Source: Synaphobranchus kaupii
Taxonomy: Eukaryota > Chordata > Actinopteri > Anguilliformes > Synaphobranchidae
NCBI GenBank assembly: GCA_029718625.1
Contig: CM056377.1
Span: 39,308,699-39,372,698 of the forward strand
Direction of reading: 5' to 3'
DNA length: 64,000 nt
The position numbers and the translations under genes are program-made. Of this stretch, positions 1 through 12,270 are shown piece by piece (position 1 is the stretch's first letter; each line of letters begins with the position of its first letter). The notes under the pieces are model-generated. The model made no database searches. It had not been told where the DNA came from and was given only the letters and a program-made list of their open reading frames with translations.

Positions 1-516
1 ATTCCAAACCTGGCTCCACAGTGTTCTAATGAGCCAGTAATTATAAGAGGGAAGTTTTGAAAATTTGATAAGGTAAAATGCAAAAACAAAAAGTTCTGTA
101 TCTTTCCAGTTCCCAGAGTATACATTTCAGAGCCTTTCATTTTGAATAAAAGTTTCTTTTCAAGCTTCTGCCAAACATATCCTCAACGAGTGATTATATA
201 TAAGTGCTGCTTGGAGCATATTGACCATATTGGGATTGTGACGTCATGTCCATCCTGTCATCTTCAAATATTTTGCCATTAATGATGTAGTACTTTTTTA
301 TATTCTTTGGGCCTTATCCTTTGACCGTTTCTGTAATGCCTTGTGTACTTATATGCTTTGGGCCACATAATTGCTTTGTATTACTTCAGATTGCTCATTC
401 ACAAATTCACTTTCTTTGGCTGTTGAGCATTGAAGAAGTTACATATAGTTGTTTCAACCTCTCCATAAACAAAATGTGGAGATATGGCATATGCATCACT
501 GAACTGAATGTATATG

Positions 517-545
517 TACACACACACACGCGCACACACACACAT
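517..545. repeat. CA microsatellite
   Basis: Short CA run with two CG interruptions. Confidence 0.85.
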
Positions 546-3500
546 ACAGATATGCGTATTGCAATATACGTATACGTATACATATCGCAAAATACCACAG
601 TATCCTCAATTGTCATGGCCATGGTCCCCTATTATTGGTACTAAACTATTTAGCTGCTCCTTTCAACTTTGGATATTCTAAGAAGTGTGTAAAAATGTCA
701 AGAGGCCAGATATTTGATGGACTTCTCAGCTGTTACCAATCTGAAGAGAAAAATCACTTGTGGATAGTTGAACTCTGCGCTGAGATTTACTCATGCAGTT
801 TGCTTTTCAGATATTTCTGTAGCCTACCTTTTTTTGGTAGCCAGATGTTGCAGTAACATTAAAGTACACTTACCTTCTACAGTAGAAATATTAAAGTTGT
901 CAGAAGTTACACCATGAATTCTGTTGGCATGCTTTTCATAAGATGACCAGATGTTCACCTCTTCCTGACGTTAAACCTCGGGTTAGACGAGATCTGACCT
1001 AACCTGACACTTTTACCATAGCCCTTTATCATCTAATAATTTATTAAAGGAATGACAATAGGTCAGCTCTAGGGGTACATAAACAGATTATTGTCTCCTA
1101 GAGGCATTACAAAACTCCATAATTCCTTTGACCTTCCTTAAACCTGGAAAGCATACTTCATCTAATACCTCAATTGGGTGTTCACCTCTGAACTCAAATC
1201 ACACTGTAGAACCTTATTGACTCCATAGCATGCTGATGCGCACACAGGAAACAAAACAATACAAACACAAAAGGTTTGATTTTCCAAAGAATTTTCTTCA
1301 TTTTTAACGTTCAGTGGAACATTTTTTTCTCATATTGGATGAGCGATGTCATCAGTTGAAGAAGGCACCAAAAATATAAATTTGGCTTGGAGATGATGCC
1401 TTTCAGTAAATTAACTCTTAACATAATCACATTTATATGCAGCACCCAACGTAATACAAATATATATCAACGTGGAAATCCGTACTCTCCGTTTTGCAAT
1501 CCGTGCGTACAGTTTTGCATCTGTGAAATGACTTGCTTGGCTTGACTATAGGCCTATAGGCAACATTTTAATGAAAATTGAGTTTCATAATCTATTCTAG
1601 AAACTTGGTCACAGCTTCATAGACTGTTTTAGCCTACTGAAACTTGGTTCCAAGTACATGTTATGTTTTAATGGAATTCAGTGAGACTTTTGTGTTCTTT
1701 TTGAAAAAGGAGTGAATACAAAAATCTATGAAAAATAACAAACACTCCAAGGTCTTCAAAACCAGCAGTCTCACTTTTATGGTAATAGAAAAATGAAATA
1801 TTATGAAAAGTTCTTGTATCGATACTCAGTATCAGCAAGTACCCAAACCTGAGTACTCGGTCCATCCCTACAAATAACATAAGAATACACTTCTGGCCAC
1901 ACAAAGGTGTGTAACTGAATCTGGGAAACCTGCCTTTAATGAGTTGAAATCTCACAACCTGCCCTGATTGGCTGAACTCAGTATTTTATTTTGCTTTTGT
2001 CACTATGTACGACTGGTTTCATTTTTGTAAAGGGTAGTGGATGAGATTGGTTGTTTCCTGTATATTCACTTGTCCATTTGTATTATTAGTCACAGGGATA
2101 CCAGATCCTACCTTTCTATTTCTCACCTTTGTCCCAATTGCAGATTTATATGTTAAATGTACAGTTAATTTTATACAAACAGACTCTCCACCTGAACGTG
2201 GGGACACATTATGTGATTTTTAAAATTTTTTATCTATGGCGATTCTTTTGGCTGTTAAGTTCTTAGATGGAATTTGGTCAGCTGGCTTTGAAGAGAGTTA
2301 ATTTTCTGTAGTTTGATTGCTTGCTTGATAATCATGGGTTATTAGAACCTCTTTCAACATGCAGTATAGCGTGTATGGACAATATGTTTTCCTTTTTTTA
2401 TTCTTTAGTACTATAAAGAGTTGAATGCAGCGTTCACTTTAAATGTGTTGCTACACTGCCATAGTAAAACTACTTTATATATTTACATTTCAGGCAATAT
2501 ATCTAATTATGTCACACTCATACAAAAGTATGTCAAACCCTATTAATCTTAAAACAGTGCTTGTAGATGATCCATCTATTCAAAGGGTGGGCATGCTGTA
2601 ATCGGCCATATTGTGTTTTTATAGGCATGGATCAGGCCTAGTGCTTCAGATGTACGTACCTCTCCTGGCAGTGCAGCAGTAATTACCTAGAAGCAACCAT
2701 AAATGGTGAAAGAAGGATGTAACTATCGTGAAATGTTATTGATTTATGTCTTCACAACATGAAAGGTACTAGTGAAAGGTACTAGTAAATTAGTAAAACT
2801 GACATTAGGGAAACATGACGTTTTAAGATGAACATACAGTACACAGAGATGAATAACTGTAGTACAGAAAGGAAGCCCAATAGCTTATTAGCTACAGATA
2901 TTTAACTTTTAAAAGCATTCAAAGCTGCTTTGGAGAATAAAATCCCAAACAAACGGCTTAAACATGCCGCCGCCTACACAAATGGGTTTCCAACCCTCCG
3001 GGAGTAGCCAAGAACACCCACATACGAAAACCTTTCCATCTACCAGTTACAGTCTTCACTTGTACAGACTGAGAGCTCTCCCCTCCCTGGAAAGCACAGG
3101 TCATTACGGCAGCCCACCTCAGATTCCAAAATGACCCTTGTTCCACCCGCCCATTGCGCCAAGCCAATTTCAAGTAGACATTTTTATTTTCTGATTTACA
3201 GGCCACATGAATTCCACATGGCTAAGCTATGTTGTTGGCCCCTGTATCTGTTCATTAATCTTTGGTGATAGAGTTGTCCATTGCCAGTCCCACCATGTTC
3301 CCAAGGGTCCCCCACTGTCACACTTTGAAGATGGGCTCAGCCTTTCAACAAGCAGATCCATGCCCCAGCAATAAGAAAGTGGCTGCATCTGAATATTTTA
3401 AGGATACATCTTTTTTCCTTGTCCTCTCATCTCCTTATTATCTGGAAAGGGCTAACTAGCTGCCATGACCGGAAAGTGTTTGATTTAAAAAAAATAAATG

Positions 3501-4669
3501 AAGGCACCGGATACACCGATACACCAAGTGATTTGGGCCAGACATGATTGTAACTAAGACACTTGCTTCAAAGTAATTTAAATGATGTTGTAAAAGTTGG
3601 TGTGTAAGTGTACCTAAAGACAGGAGGAAAGCTTATGGATACAATGGATACATTTTCTAAATGGCATTCTTACTAGAGATCACAAAGATCCATGAAGCAC
3701 AAAAACATATGATAATATGATAACCTGAACAAATGGCCTATCTTGGAGAAATGTAAACGATACTTTTTCAATTATTGTGTGAATGAAGGAACTAGGGAAA
3801 TTAAAGCTGCATGCTAAATACCTCACTAAATCAACGGTGAATACCTCCAAAATTGTCCGGTTGGGCAGTGATTAACAATCAGATTTTCAAAACAATTACT
3901 GATTTGTATTTTCTGCATAAATACATTTAATTTGCACGTCTTGTCCGTAAGAATACTGTGCATTACACTTGGTTACAGTACACTCTTGTTTCACTTCAGA
4001 TCACATATGCAAAGACCATTTATCATGACATAACATTATAACCATTGCATAAATCTGCCCATAATCATTTCATTTTGATGAAAGCTTCATATGCTCTGGG
4101 GTGCTTATAGTGAACAATCTATGTGGTGCTTAATGTATATATAACAAAAATGTGGCAAAATCCAAAAGAAATTGCATCACCCTGTATTTTTTAGCACTTC
4201 TAATTTATAAATCTTAGCAATTATAAGAATGTGAAAAAACTGCATCTGCATGAATGTGAAAAATCTGCATTATATACAAGAGACTTCTTGTGTGCAGATT
4301 CTCAGCATTGAATTGTTGCACTACAGCTTGCATATGCACTGGGGTTATCACAAATGAATGTGTGAATCGTGATGTGATTAAGTAAAATGAGTTAGAAATG
4401 TGGATGCTTATGGCAACATAACATAATAGGTTTCACAGTATATCGCTTATTTATCATTATGAACTGGGGGCCTCAGCAAAGCACTACAACATGTAAAAAT
4501 GTGATTGCTTTAACAGAGGGTTCTGGAGTAATGTAAAGTCGTGACAAAGGACTCTTTTCTTGAATCAATGGTGCCCGGTGCATGGGCTCAGTCAATGCCA
4601 CAGTGCATGGGTGTATTTGGCGTGGCTACACAATTTTGGTGTTTTCGTGACCAGAGGGGAAGTGGAAAA

Positions 4670-5145
4670 TGGGCTGGATTAGGCTGAATATTTTATCAAT
4701 GTGTGTGTTACAGCTGGATTCAGTCAGAGGCAATCAAATGACCTCTTCATTCTATAGCGGCATATCAATGCCAAAAACCGCGAGAGAAAATAAAATCTAC
4801 GCGTGGAAATCGAGGAACGTGTGCACAGCCAGAAACTCCGCGCATGCAAATAGTTTTGTCGTGTGTTTTTACAGAACTCGCGTGCGAGTAAAGTCCGTAT
4901 TTGAGTGCAATATTGTAGCCTTTAAGGAGAAATCCAGGCTTTGAGCGCGCACATAACCTGAACGCAAAACTGTTATCGGAACACAGCTACTGCTCTTGCT
5001 CGTGTTTCTCTTTCTTGCTCGCGGTTCTCTTTTCTGCTGGCGCAACTATTTTTTGAAAGTGGAGGGCGGGGCCAAGATTAGCTATAGATTCAGTCGGTGT
5101 TCTGTCATAGTTGAGGGGCGGGGCCAACTACAATGTCGTTAACTA
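4670..5145. repeat. Probable interspersed repeat, GC-richer than its surroundings
   Basis: A block with CpG-containing motifs and paired CTTGCTCGTGTTTCTCTTTC / TTGCTCGCGGTTCTCTTTTC copies, followed by two GGCGGGGCCAA sites (about 5068 and 5118). It resembles a dispersed fish repeat that I recall only loosely. The boundaries are uncertain. Confidence 0.35.
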
Positions 5146-5249
5146 TCGTTAACTTACCTTTTATTATGTCAGAAAATTACATTGACACGTTGTTTCCTAA
5201 AGATAGTTTGGCAAATTAAACCAAACAGTAAGCTACTCGAGTGCTGTCC

Positions 5250-5640
5250 TTATACCCTTGATGACGTACAACCATTTAACCAGCCATGTGTTCCATACTA
5301 TTCCTGTGTAATTTGCAGCTTAATCTAGTCCCACCCCCCAATTCCCATAGACATCTATTCAAATGAGAGGTTATAGTATTGCTCAGGTAGGAGTACCTGA
5401 GAATAAGATATCAAGAGTTTTTTGATGTTGTTGGGTCACAGACATCAGGAAGTCATGGCATGGATATTCAAATATTGAATATGATGACTTTATTTAAGTT
5501 TATGTTAATTTGTCCAATTAGTTTTGGTGCCCTAAAATGGGGGGACTAAAATGGCTACAATTGCTACACGGTTCACCCAATATGGATGTAAAAACCCTCA
5601 AATGAATGCCTAAATAAATAAATAAATTGAGACCTTTGGT
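5250..5640. repeat. Remnant of interspersed Tc1-type repeats carrying the shared module
   Basis: 5255-5462 matches the arm of the palindromic element (CCTTGATGAC..ACAACCATTTA.CCA, then CACCCCCCAATTCCCATAG through GGTTATAGTATTGCTC and GAAGTCATGGCATG). 5520-5600 has a different repeat sequence (TTTTGGTGCCCTAAAATGGG, ACGGTTCACCCAATATGGAT). No complete ends were found. Confidence 0.55.
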
Positions 5641-7882
5641 AAAGTCTCAATTTATTAGGAGCTTCCTTTTAATGATGACTATAGCCATTAGGTCTTTCTT
5701 GCAGCTGTTTGGCGTCCACCTGTCATGTCCAAGACTTTGTTGTATATTTGTTGTATGCGTCTGACTGCATCATAAAATTCCATCAATACTGATCTGTTTA
5801 CCTTATGCTGACTATCTGGATTGTTAAAATTACTTATTGGTTTGAGTTCAAATTAACTCAAAGATTTTACATTAGAGGTATCAAGTTAAATCCTAAGCAA
5901 ATGTGCAAATAAAGTCTGAGCTTTGAAATGGAATACTCCTCAGAAAGCCTCTCTTTTAAACTAATTTCCATTTGACATCAAAGCACTACAGTCTGTACAT
6001 TTTCCACACAATGATTATAAACATGAAGGACACATTATGGCTCTCCTGAGATTCCTTCCTCAGATATACCAGATATGCATAATAAATATACAGCAGACTA
6101 TAGATATATTGTGGTAGTTAGAAAAATATATCAGTCGGTGCAATTCCACACCACTACTCCCACAGACAAGGACACAGTCATTCTGTACGTGCTTCCTACA
6201 TGGCACCAATAGCAAAAAAAAATGTTAAAAACATTAAATTAGACAATAGTATTGTCCTTTCAGCTCAAAACATGTTTCTGTGATTGATATTCTGACTTGT
6301 GGATGTGAAATGTGGAAAGATAATTGTGGAAACTAGAACTCAAACTGGTTGCTTCAATCTCTGGACAACATATTAAAATGAATATCCAGTGCTGACTATC
6401 AAGGAACACTGTCTTGGTTTTAAAGTGACTACATTGCAAAAAACAGACTGTGTTACTTGTATGGAAGCACTGCATTTTATCCCAAGGCGAGGGAAGTATT
6501 TCACATAAAACTTTCTGCCCTGGCACATAAACACATGGAAAGATTCCTTGGCTTGAGCTGAGTGGTGTGTTTAGAGATGGAACACACTTTACCAATGGCC
6601 TTCAAGTCCTTATTCTCTGAAAATAAATAGTCCCAAGCCACCAAGTAAAAGATGGGCTTTGTATTGGTCTGGGACTCCTGCTTAATGAAATCTCGACACT
6701 CCATCGGTTCAACAGAACATTACTTTCCAACGGAAGTATCTGAGGATTTATGATGGGTAAGTACCTCTGCTTTTCTCTCTATTTATTTTGGTGGCAAATC
6801 GGATGATTGTGAGAGATAGAAGATTTATGATGCTATAGGCTCACGCTTTTCCATCCAGGCAGTAAATAGTGAAGTGAATAGCCTTCACCCATACAGCCAA
6901 GAGAAAGGCCTGTCCCTTATTTCCTGAAATAAAAATACAAAGCAATAACATGAAATGGCCAACTGCATATATCTCTCAAGAAGTGATTTGACTGACTGCA
7001 GAGCAACATATGTTTTGGGATTCATTGAAAACATTAAATGGATAACATCTGATGTTAATAGATACAGTATGATGTGCAGCATATGTGTTGTTTGGCAGTC
7101 TAACTTCAGCATGCATATAGGCAAAAATGTCTTATTATCTACAATATATGACACAGAGGCAGTGCATGCAAACAGGTCAATAAATTTACCATAATACATG
7201 TCTCTCCATGTTTGTGACTATTGAAATATGCCATGGACTGTGTGCTCATTTTCCAGGATTCTACAGCTTTACTCATAGTTTTCTTCCATGTGCTGCATTT
7301 CTGCTCCCCAGTGCACAGCATTCAATTTTTATATGGCCAACAAATGGCTAGGAAATTGGTTCTCCAGTTGAATGACGTCAACAGAAGCCCTCAATTGAAT
7401 AACTGCCTTGTCGCTGACTCCCAGGTATCTGTTGCATTATACAAGATCAATACATGCTTATTTCTTCTACCAGTATCTATAGATTTTGTCTAATTTTACC
7501 CCTGCAGCAGTGTGTGTCAATTTAAATTGGTGCGCTGCTTCCAGAATAACCCCAGCACAGAATACAGCCTGATCAAAGTACAATGAGAGGGAGTCAGAAA
7601 TGAATTTGCCCATGAAGGGTATGGGATAAGGTCCTGGCAGTGAAGCAAGGCTGTTTTTTTGTTTGTTTACAATATAACAATTTTTTCATCTTTCCGTCAT
7701 CCATGCAATGAAGTTAACATTAAAAGTAACCCGAGAATCAAATGCACTATTCACTTCATGGATATATACAATTCAATCAAAGAAGGTTTTTTAGATTCAA
7801 TAAAACCAACATTATGCTCATCAGAATTAGCCTCATGCTCACAGGAACTGAAAGTCCAGAATAAATTTTACATTGATATATA

Positions 7883-9488
7883 CAGTCAAGCCAGAAAGTC
7901 TGCACACCCCTTTCACCTTCTCCATGTTTTATTACGTTACAGACTTATACTACAATAGATCGAGTTCATGTTTTGCCTCAAATATCTACACACAATAGCC
8001 AATAATGACGAAGTGAATACAGGTTTTTAGAAAATATGCAATTTAATTTTACTGACAAAAATAGGTTATTTAGGGGTTACATATCTGTACACACCCTTAG
8101 CCTAATACTTGGTTGCTGCACCTTTGGCAGCGATTACAGCTTCAAGGCATCTTGGGAAAGAAGCTACGAGCTTGGCACACTTGTTTCTGGACATTTTTGC
8201 CCATTCCTCTTGGCATATCCTTGCAAGCTCCATCAGGTTGGATGGGGAGCGTCGGTACACAGCCATTTTCAGCTCTTTCCACAGATGTTCAATTGGATTC
8301 AGGTCTGGGCTCTGGCTGGGCCACTCAAGGACATGCACAGACTTTCTCCGAAGCCACTCCTTTGTTCTCTTGGCTGTGTGCTTCGGGTCGTTGTCATGTT
8401 GGAAGGTAAACCTTCGCCCCAGTCTGAGGTCCAGAGCGCTCTGGAGCAGGTTTTCTTCAAGGATCTCGGTGTACTTAGCTGCATTCATCTTTCCCTCTAT
8501 CAGGACTAGTCGCCCCGTTCCCGCTGCTGAAAAACATCCCCACATCATGATGCTGCCACCGCCATGCTTCACTGTAGGGATGGTATTAGCCAGGTGATGA
8601 GCGGTGCCTGGTTTCCTCCAGACGTGACGCTTGGTATTCAGGCCAAAAAGTTCAATTTTGGTTTCATCAGACCAGAGAATCTTGATTCTCATGGTTTGAG
8701 AGTCCTCTAGGTGCCTTTTGGCAAACTCCAAGCGGACTGTGATGTGCCTTTTACTAAGGAGGGGCTTCCGTCTGGCCACTCTACCATAAAGGTCTGATTG
8801 GTGGAGTGCTGCCTGGATGGTTGATCTTCTGAAAGGTTCTCCCATCTCCACAAGGATACGCTGGAGCTCTGTCAGAGTGACCCTCGGGTTCCTGCTCACC
8901 TCCCTGACCAAGGCCCGTCTTCCCCGATTGCTCAGTTTGGCCTGGCGGCCAGGTCTAGGAAGATTCTTGGTGGTTCCAAACTTCTTCCATTTATGAATGA
9001 TGGTGGCCACTGTGCTCTTTGGGACCTGTAAAGCTGCAGAGATTTTTCCGTACCCTTCTCCAGATCTATGCCTTGACACAATCCTGTTTCTGAGGTCTGC
9101 AGATAATTCCTTTGACCCCATGGCTTGGAGTTTGCTCTGACATGCACTGTCAACTGTGGGACCTTATATAGGCAGGTGTTGGCAATCCCCAATCATGTCC
9201 AATCAATTTAATTTATCACAGGTGGACTCCAATTAAGTTGTAGAAACATCTCAAGCAGTATCAGTGGAAACAAAATGCACCTCAGCTCACTTTTGGCTGT
9301 GCACACTTGTGTACATATGATATCTTACATTTTGATTTTTTATAAATTAGCACAAATGTCTAAAAACCTGTTTTCACTTTGTCATTATGGGCTATTTTGT
9401 GTAGAACTCAATCTATTGTAGAATATGTCTGTAACGTAATAAAACGTGGAGAAGGTGAAAGGGGTGTGCAGACTTTCCGGCTTGACTG
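7883..9488 (-). mobile_element. Complete Tc1/mariner transposon with intact transposase frame
   Basis: 1606-bp element flanked by TA (7881-7882, 9489-9490). Ends are CAGTCAAGCC(A/G)GAAAGTC with inverted repeats of roughly 190-215 bp (7883-8097, 9298-9488). Each holds an outer and an inner CACACCC/GTACACA motif, the IR/DR arrangement of Sleeping Beauty-type fish elements. The outer 80 bp differ at only a few positions. It lies in the 3' flank of scn5La. Confidence 0.93.
8102..9121 (-). CDS. Tc1-family transposase, 339 aa, uninterrupted
   Basis: Cut-and-paste DNA transposase acting in the nucleus on the surrounding inverted repeats, inserting at TA. Full family length (about 340 aa), starting MGSKELSADLRNRIVSRH. 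Residues 1-110 form the bipartite paired-like DNA-binding region with a basic GRQ-type hook (PRPGRQAKLSNRGRR). The catalytic triad is D152 (LWSDETKIELF), D243 (FQHDNDPKH) and E278 (DLNPIEHLW), with 34 residues between the last two (DD34E). The Gly-rich KHGGGSIMMWGCF segment is present. No frameshift or stop. The protein ends NKCAKLVASFPRC..GAATKY as in Sleeping Beauty relatives. Apparently competent, though activity is not shown. Confidence 0.93.
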   Translation of the reverse strand: MGSKELSADLRNRIVSRHRSGEGYGKISAALQVPKSTVATIIHKWKKFGTTKNLPRPGRQAKLSNRGRRALVREVSRNPRVTLTELQRILVEMGEPFRRSTIQAALHQSDLYGRVARRKPLLSKRHITVRLEFAKRHLEDSQTMRIKILWSDETKIELFGLNTKRHVWRKPGTAHHLANTIPTVKHGGGSIMMWGCFSAAGTGRLVLIEGKMNAAKYTEILEENLLQSALDLRLGRRFTFQHDNDPKHTAKRTKEWLRRKSVHVLEWPSQSPDLNPIEHLWKELKMAVYRRSPSNLMELARICQEEWAKMSRNKCAKLVASFPRCLEAVIAAKGAATKY

Positions 9489-10195
9489 TATATACCAAGA
9501 GTGGCAGTCCCGCCTCATTCCAGTTGGAAGTCATTCAATTCCAATGGAGAGGGCGACTAGGTGCAATTCTGCCAGTGTCGCTGGTATGGAGTTAGCTGCC
9601 AAAACATTTTGTAAACGTAAAATTGAGATTCGCAAATGTAAGTCAAATTGAAAATGTAAAATCTAAAATTTATTATAGTGTAAATGTAAAACCTGATTCA
9701 TGTACGTAATTTTTTTATCTGTACATGCGGAACTCATTATAGGAGTGTGCACTCTATTCTCTACATACATGCGTTTTGTCAGTATGGTTGGCACCAAAAT
9801 AGAACTGTAACCGTAATTTGGAATTCGTAAAGAGAGAAATGCAAACCTAGACCAGGAAGCCACAATTAAAAATCGGAAGTCTCAGAAACAACGTTTCCAA
9901 ATTAAAAGTTCACAGGTTTTTCCAATCAACTGCAAGCATATGAAAGCTTCCACTAAGGTTCCACCTGTGCATTCACAGAAACTAGCTAACCAACTAATTT
10001 GCTAATTATGGCTGGAGAACAGCGGTTGGCTATACCTAATTCCCATGTAACGGTAAAGCCCCATAGAAAGCGGTAAAATCGCATGCCAAATGGAGATAGA
10101 AGACATAATTAATTATGGGTGGGCACCTCCTTGCCTGAAAGACTGATTCACAGGTTCCCACGCTGGTTCACTCGTAGATTAAGTAAAATATTTTC

Positions 10196-10426
10196 TATGT
10201 ACATTACATTACAGGCATTTAGCAGATGCTCTTATCCAGAGCGATTTACACAACTTTTTTTCCTTTTTTTTGCATATTATCCATTTAAACAGCTGGATAC
10301 ATACTGAAGCGATTTGGATTAAATACCTTGCTCAAGGGTACAATGACAGTGTCCTACCTGGGAATCGAACGTGCAACCTTTCGGTTACAAGGCCAATTCC
10401 TTAACCATTATACTACACTGCCGCCC
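10196..10426 (+). repeat. Dispersed fish repeat (ACATTACATTACAGGCATTTAGCAG family), fairly complete
   Basis: Reads from the family start through GATGCTCTTATCCAGAGCGA, CAGCTGGATACATACTGAAG and GTGTCCTACCTGGGAATCGA to CTACACTGCCGCCC. This repeat is very common in teleost genomes. A second, shorter copy is at 34152-34335. Confidence 0.7.
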
Positions 10427-11835
10427 AAGTAGCTCAAGTAGGCTATGCTTTCACGTCCTAAATTGTCATTCACAAATGTTGCTAAAATGAGATGGCATAA
10501 ATGGCTGGGCTAATTATAGCCAAGTAAAAAGTATATGAAATCTTGAAACGGATAGCCTAGAGACGTCCTTGTCCACCCCTGCCCGACAGTAGCCAAGGCT
10601 AGCCTATGCCATGGAGGCTTATCACTCGGGGGTCTGGGGACATGCTCCCCCGTGAGAGAATTTGTCCAACAGCACTCGGAAATGGTTCATTCTGTTGACT
10701 TCTGAGAGTAGAAAATTACTTTTTTTAGTTACATGTGTAAGCATAATATTAGGCTATTGACGTTTTTGTTTCCCATATCATTCAGTTTGTTTAGGAAACG
10801 CAATCTTCAATGCTTAACGTTAACCGATGTCCTTTCAAAAAATATATTAATTAATTATTTTACTCCAAAACTGGACTGTGATTCCAAATACTTTAAATAA
10901 ACCAGTACAATAAACGTGAGAGCTTTCATTTAATTTATTTGATGGCTCAAGTGTAGTATCAAGCATCTTACAAGTTGATAGCCTACTGCATGGGTTTACA
11001 AAAGCACAGTACAATTCTTCACGTATCTAGCCTCATAATTTTCCTCTCAAAGTGCCAGATTGATTGATGCATTTGACTGTTAGGGATAGTTCGGAATTTT
11101 GGACATAATGTCTCAATTACGACTTACCCATGATGTAGTTGATTGATGGAAACCATTTTCAGCTAATTCCATGCTGTCCCTTCTTTTGGACATACACATG
11201 TGGGAAATGGAGTGTATTTAGGTAAGGACGGTGTCCATGAATCTCTTCCCATGTATTTTATTTCTAACCATTAATGGTTTAACCCTGAAATAAATTTCTT
11301 TCATAAGCTTTGATACCTTTCCTAGTTGAAAAGAAGATACAGTACACTACGCCACAGAAACCACATTACAAGCTATTCACATTAGTGTATGATGCCATTT
11401 CCTTAATGTGTATATTCACAATACTATATATTTGTAATTAAGCTAGAAAAAAAACACTATAGGTAGAGCGAAGGGCAGTCCTTTTACTCTCTCCTCATTA
11501 GGTTCAATTTGAGATGGGTTTTTGAGCTGGACAATTCTCAAGATGAAGATGAAGGAAATAGCAGAGGCGAAAATAAACATGTTATATAACCAGTTCCTAC
11601 CCTATACGCTTGGGGGCACTCTTGATCTACAAAATAAAGTTGTTTGTGACTTAGCCTCATGTGCCTTTTAATCAGACCATGTAATTTCCCTTCATTTCTC
11701 TTATTTTTTCTTATTCTCCCACATGTTCATCAGCATGATCTATCTTATCTATTGTTATGGGTACAACTCTTGCTTAACTATGGGAAACAGGAGGGAGACA
11801 GTCCTGTTTTGACAGGGGATGCTAGATGCATTCCT

Positions 11836-12134
11836 TGTTGATAGGGAACCATTATCCCAAGCCTAAGCATGGAGGATAGAAGATACCTGCAAGGCCTTAC
11901 GGCCCTGGTTCCAGACACTCATACAGACACAGAGTGGGAGAAGAGTTTTATTATGGTTTCGGTTTCTCAGCATTTCCATCTGCTCACACACTCAAAGCAT
12001 TCCTTCAGTTAATTTATCCTGCTCACAATTCTCAGCCCTCTTGGCAGCACACAAACTAGGCTCAGAGCGAGGTCACAAAGCACTAAGGTTATACAGGTAT
12101 ATTTTAAATTTTTATAATTACTGATACTTCCACA
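11836..12134 (-). mobile_element. Probable LTR (3' LTR of a truncated retroelement)
   Basis: On the minus strand a polypurine tract (AAAGGGGGGAG, 12135-12145) is followed at once by TGTGGAAG. A 299-bp segment then runs to an end in CA, with an AATAAA polyadenylation signal about two-thirds of the way along. This is the expected order of polypurine tract then 3' LTR. Only about 130 bp of possible internal sequence remains before other DNA. No gag, pol or env frame is visible, and the virus or element family is not assigned. Confidence 0.5.
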
Positions 12135-12270
12135 CTCCCCCCTTTGAGACCATTTGGTCTCACACTCTCTTATTGATGTCTCACCCGGTGGTGTTATGAC
12201 ATTTCAATTGTATGATAAAAATAAACATTTGTGGTGGATTAGTTTCATGCATAGTTTATACTTTAACTAG

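Larger units (their letters stand above)
1..7880. other. Intergenic AT-rich DNA
   Basis: No exon, RNA gene or conserved protein similarity was recognised on either strand. Contents I can name: a CA microsatellite (517-545) and repeats at 4670-5145 and 5250-5640. Confidence 0.5.
9491..12266. other. Intergenic DNA between the Tc1 element and the LTR fragments
   Basis: Holds the dispersed repeat at 10196-10426, a possible further repeat near 11085-11350 (GGGATAGTTCGGAATTTTGG start) and the LTR at 11836-12134. No gene. Confidence 0.5.

Noticed and set aside
321..644. 107-aa frame near the left end
   Set aside because: Crosses a CA microsatellite, has no recognisable domain, and the surrounding composition is non-coding.
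8036..8597. Plus-strand open frames of 98-162 aa over the Tc1 element
   Set aside because: Antisense shadows of the transposase gene.
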